Shown here: positions 6,838-7,503 of the stretch, piece by piece
Layout: each line of letters starts with the position of its first letter
Numbering within the stretch: position 1 is the first letter of the stretch
Source of the DNA: Anaerolineales bacterium UBA3940
GTDB taxonomy: Bacteria; Chloroflexota; Anaerolineae; Aggregatilineales; UBA3940
Direction: 5' to 3'
Length of the DNA: 7,503 nt
Assembly: GCA_002385675.1 (NCBI GenBank)
Contig: DGDY01000043.1
Span: 1-7,503, forward strand
Position numbers and translations under genes: made by a program
The notes under the pieces: generated by a model
What the model was told of the DNA's origin: nothing
The model's input: the letters and a program-made list of their open reading frames with translations, nothing else
The model's database searches: none

Positions 6838-7503
6838 AGGCCGGCGCAGCGCTTTCAGCATCGCGCTGCGGCTGGTACTGGTGGCGTCTGTTATCGGCGT
6901 GCTGCTCATCGCCGCCGGGCTGCTGCTGCGCGTCGTCAACTCGACGGATGGCCTCTCCGGCGTGGAGATCAACCTTCAGGCCAACCCGAACCTCAACCCC
7001 GCCAAGGCGGTCGCGCTCGGCGGGTATCTGGCGCTGAACCGCGAGGCCCTCGAAACGCCGGTTGACCCGGCGGGGGAGCCGGAGATTTTCCGTGTGAATG
7101 CCGGCGAAACCGCCGGGCAGATCGCAGCGTCCCTGCGGCAGCAGGGTCTCATTGCGGACGAAACTCTTTTCCTGCGCTACCTTACGTACTATGGGCTCGA
7201 CACCCGGCTGGAGGCAGGTACATACCAGCTTTCCGCCGCGATGACCATCCCTGAGATCGCCTACCAGTTGACCGACGCCGAACCGGCGCAGGTTACGATT
7301 GGCATCCCGGAGGGCTGGCGGCGCGAGCAGATCGCAGACTGGATCGACTCACAGCCGGATCTACCCTTCACCGGCGAGGAGTTCCTCGCCGCGACGGGGC
7401 CCGGCGCATCCGTGCCGCCTGACCTGAGCTTCGCCGGGGAGATCCCGCCCGGCGCGTCGCTGGAGGGTTTCCTCTTCCCGGAGACCTACCGGCTTGACCT
7501 CGA
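6794..7503 (+). CDS. mltG: Endolytic murein transglycosylase MltG/YceG (partial, C-terminus outside window)
   Basis: Cuts nascent peptidoglycan glycan strands outside the cytoplasmic membrane and is thought to set strand length during growth. 236 codons are visible. A basic cytoplasmic tail (1-23) is followed by one membrane helix (about 24-46, LRLVLVASVIGVLLIAAGLLL). A linker of about 50 residues (NLNPAKAVALGGYLALNREA) precedes the LysM-like subdomain (about 97-160: FRVNAGETAGQIAASLRQQG, then LEAGTYQLSAAM). The YceG catalytic domain begins at VTIGIPEGWRREQIADWI (167-184) and reaches LEGFLFPETY (223-232), where Glu224 matches the catalytic Glu of the family (E. coli Glu218). The rest is beyond the right edge. 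GTG 6794 is set by AGGAGG with 8 bases of spacing. The gene overlaps ruvX by 44 bases, so the two are probably translationally coupled. Confidence 0.95.
   Translation, partial: MSQDDRLKTSKTSARGRRSAFSIALRLVLVASVIGVLLIAAGLLLRVVNSTDGLSGVEINLQANPNLNPAKAVALGGYLALNREALETPVDPAGEPEIFRVNAGETAGQIAASLRQQGLIADETLFLRYLTYYGLDTRLEAGTYQLSAAMTIPEIAYQLTDAEPAQVTIGIPEGWRREQIADWIDSQPDLPFTGEEFLAATGPGASVPPDLSFAGEIPPGASLEGFLFPETYRLDL
6814..6831 (+). repeat. 9-base tandem duplication in the ruvX/mltG overlap
   Basis: GAAGACCTC occurs twice back to back (6814-6822 and 6823-6831). Because 9 is a multiple of 3, both frames stay open: ruvX reads EDL-EDL near its C-terminus, and mltG reads KTS-KTS in its cytoplasmic tail. 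It looks like a recent slippage duplication tolerated in two genes at once. Confidence 0.85.

Overview
The window is dense, GC-rich bacterial chromosome holding six protein genes, four of them complete, with almost no spare DNA. Strong Shine-Dalgarno boxes, frequent GTG starts, the alaS/ruvX/mltG cluster and a baseplate-J-like membrane protein of a type I associate with Chloroflexota (and Patescibacteria) point to a Chloroflexota bacterium. The phylum is an inference from gene content and protein style; no rRNA is present.

Left part (1-1786, minus strand): a two-gene unit read leftward. Its first gene encodes an unusual 410-residue soluble protein made of an AHSA1-type SRPBCC domain, a PDZ domain and a DinB-like four-helix domain with its candidate metal-binding histidines. 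47 bases downstream is sppA, a membrane-anchored S49 signal peptide peptidase that runs off the left edge after its catalytic serine.

Divergent intergenic region (1787-1989): about 200 bases with a perfect TATAAT box that probably drives alaS to the right. The leftward unit has a strong Shine-Dalgarno box, but no convincing promoter could be seen for it.

Right part (1990-7503, plus strand): alaS (alanyl-tRNA synthetase), a 103-base gap with a strong GC-rich hairpin lacking a T-tract, a single-pass membrane protein with a baseplate-J-like outer domain, ruvX (pre-16S rRNA nuclease/Holliday junction resolvase family), and mltG (endolytic transglycosylase), which is cut by the right edge just after its catalytic glutamate. 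The last three genes are very tightly packed (2-base gap, then a 44-base overlap) and are probably co-transcribed and translationally coupled. The order alaS - x - ruvX - mltG recalls the Firmicutes alaS-ireB-ruvX-mltG neighbourhood, with the baseplate-J-like protein in the second position. The cluster therefore mixes translation (alaS, ruvX) with cell-envelope growth (mltG and perhaps the membrane protein).

No RNA genes, insertion sequences, CRISPR arrays or attachment sites were seen. The two most interesting items are the AHSA1-PDZ-DinB fusion and the membrane-anchored baseplate-J-like protein. Both are candidates for poorly described function rather than proven new systems.
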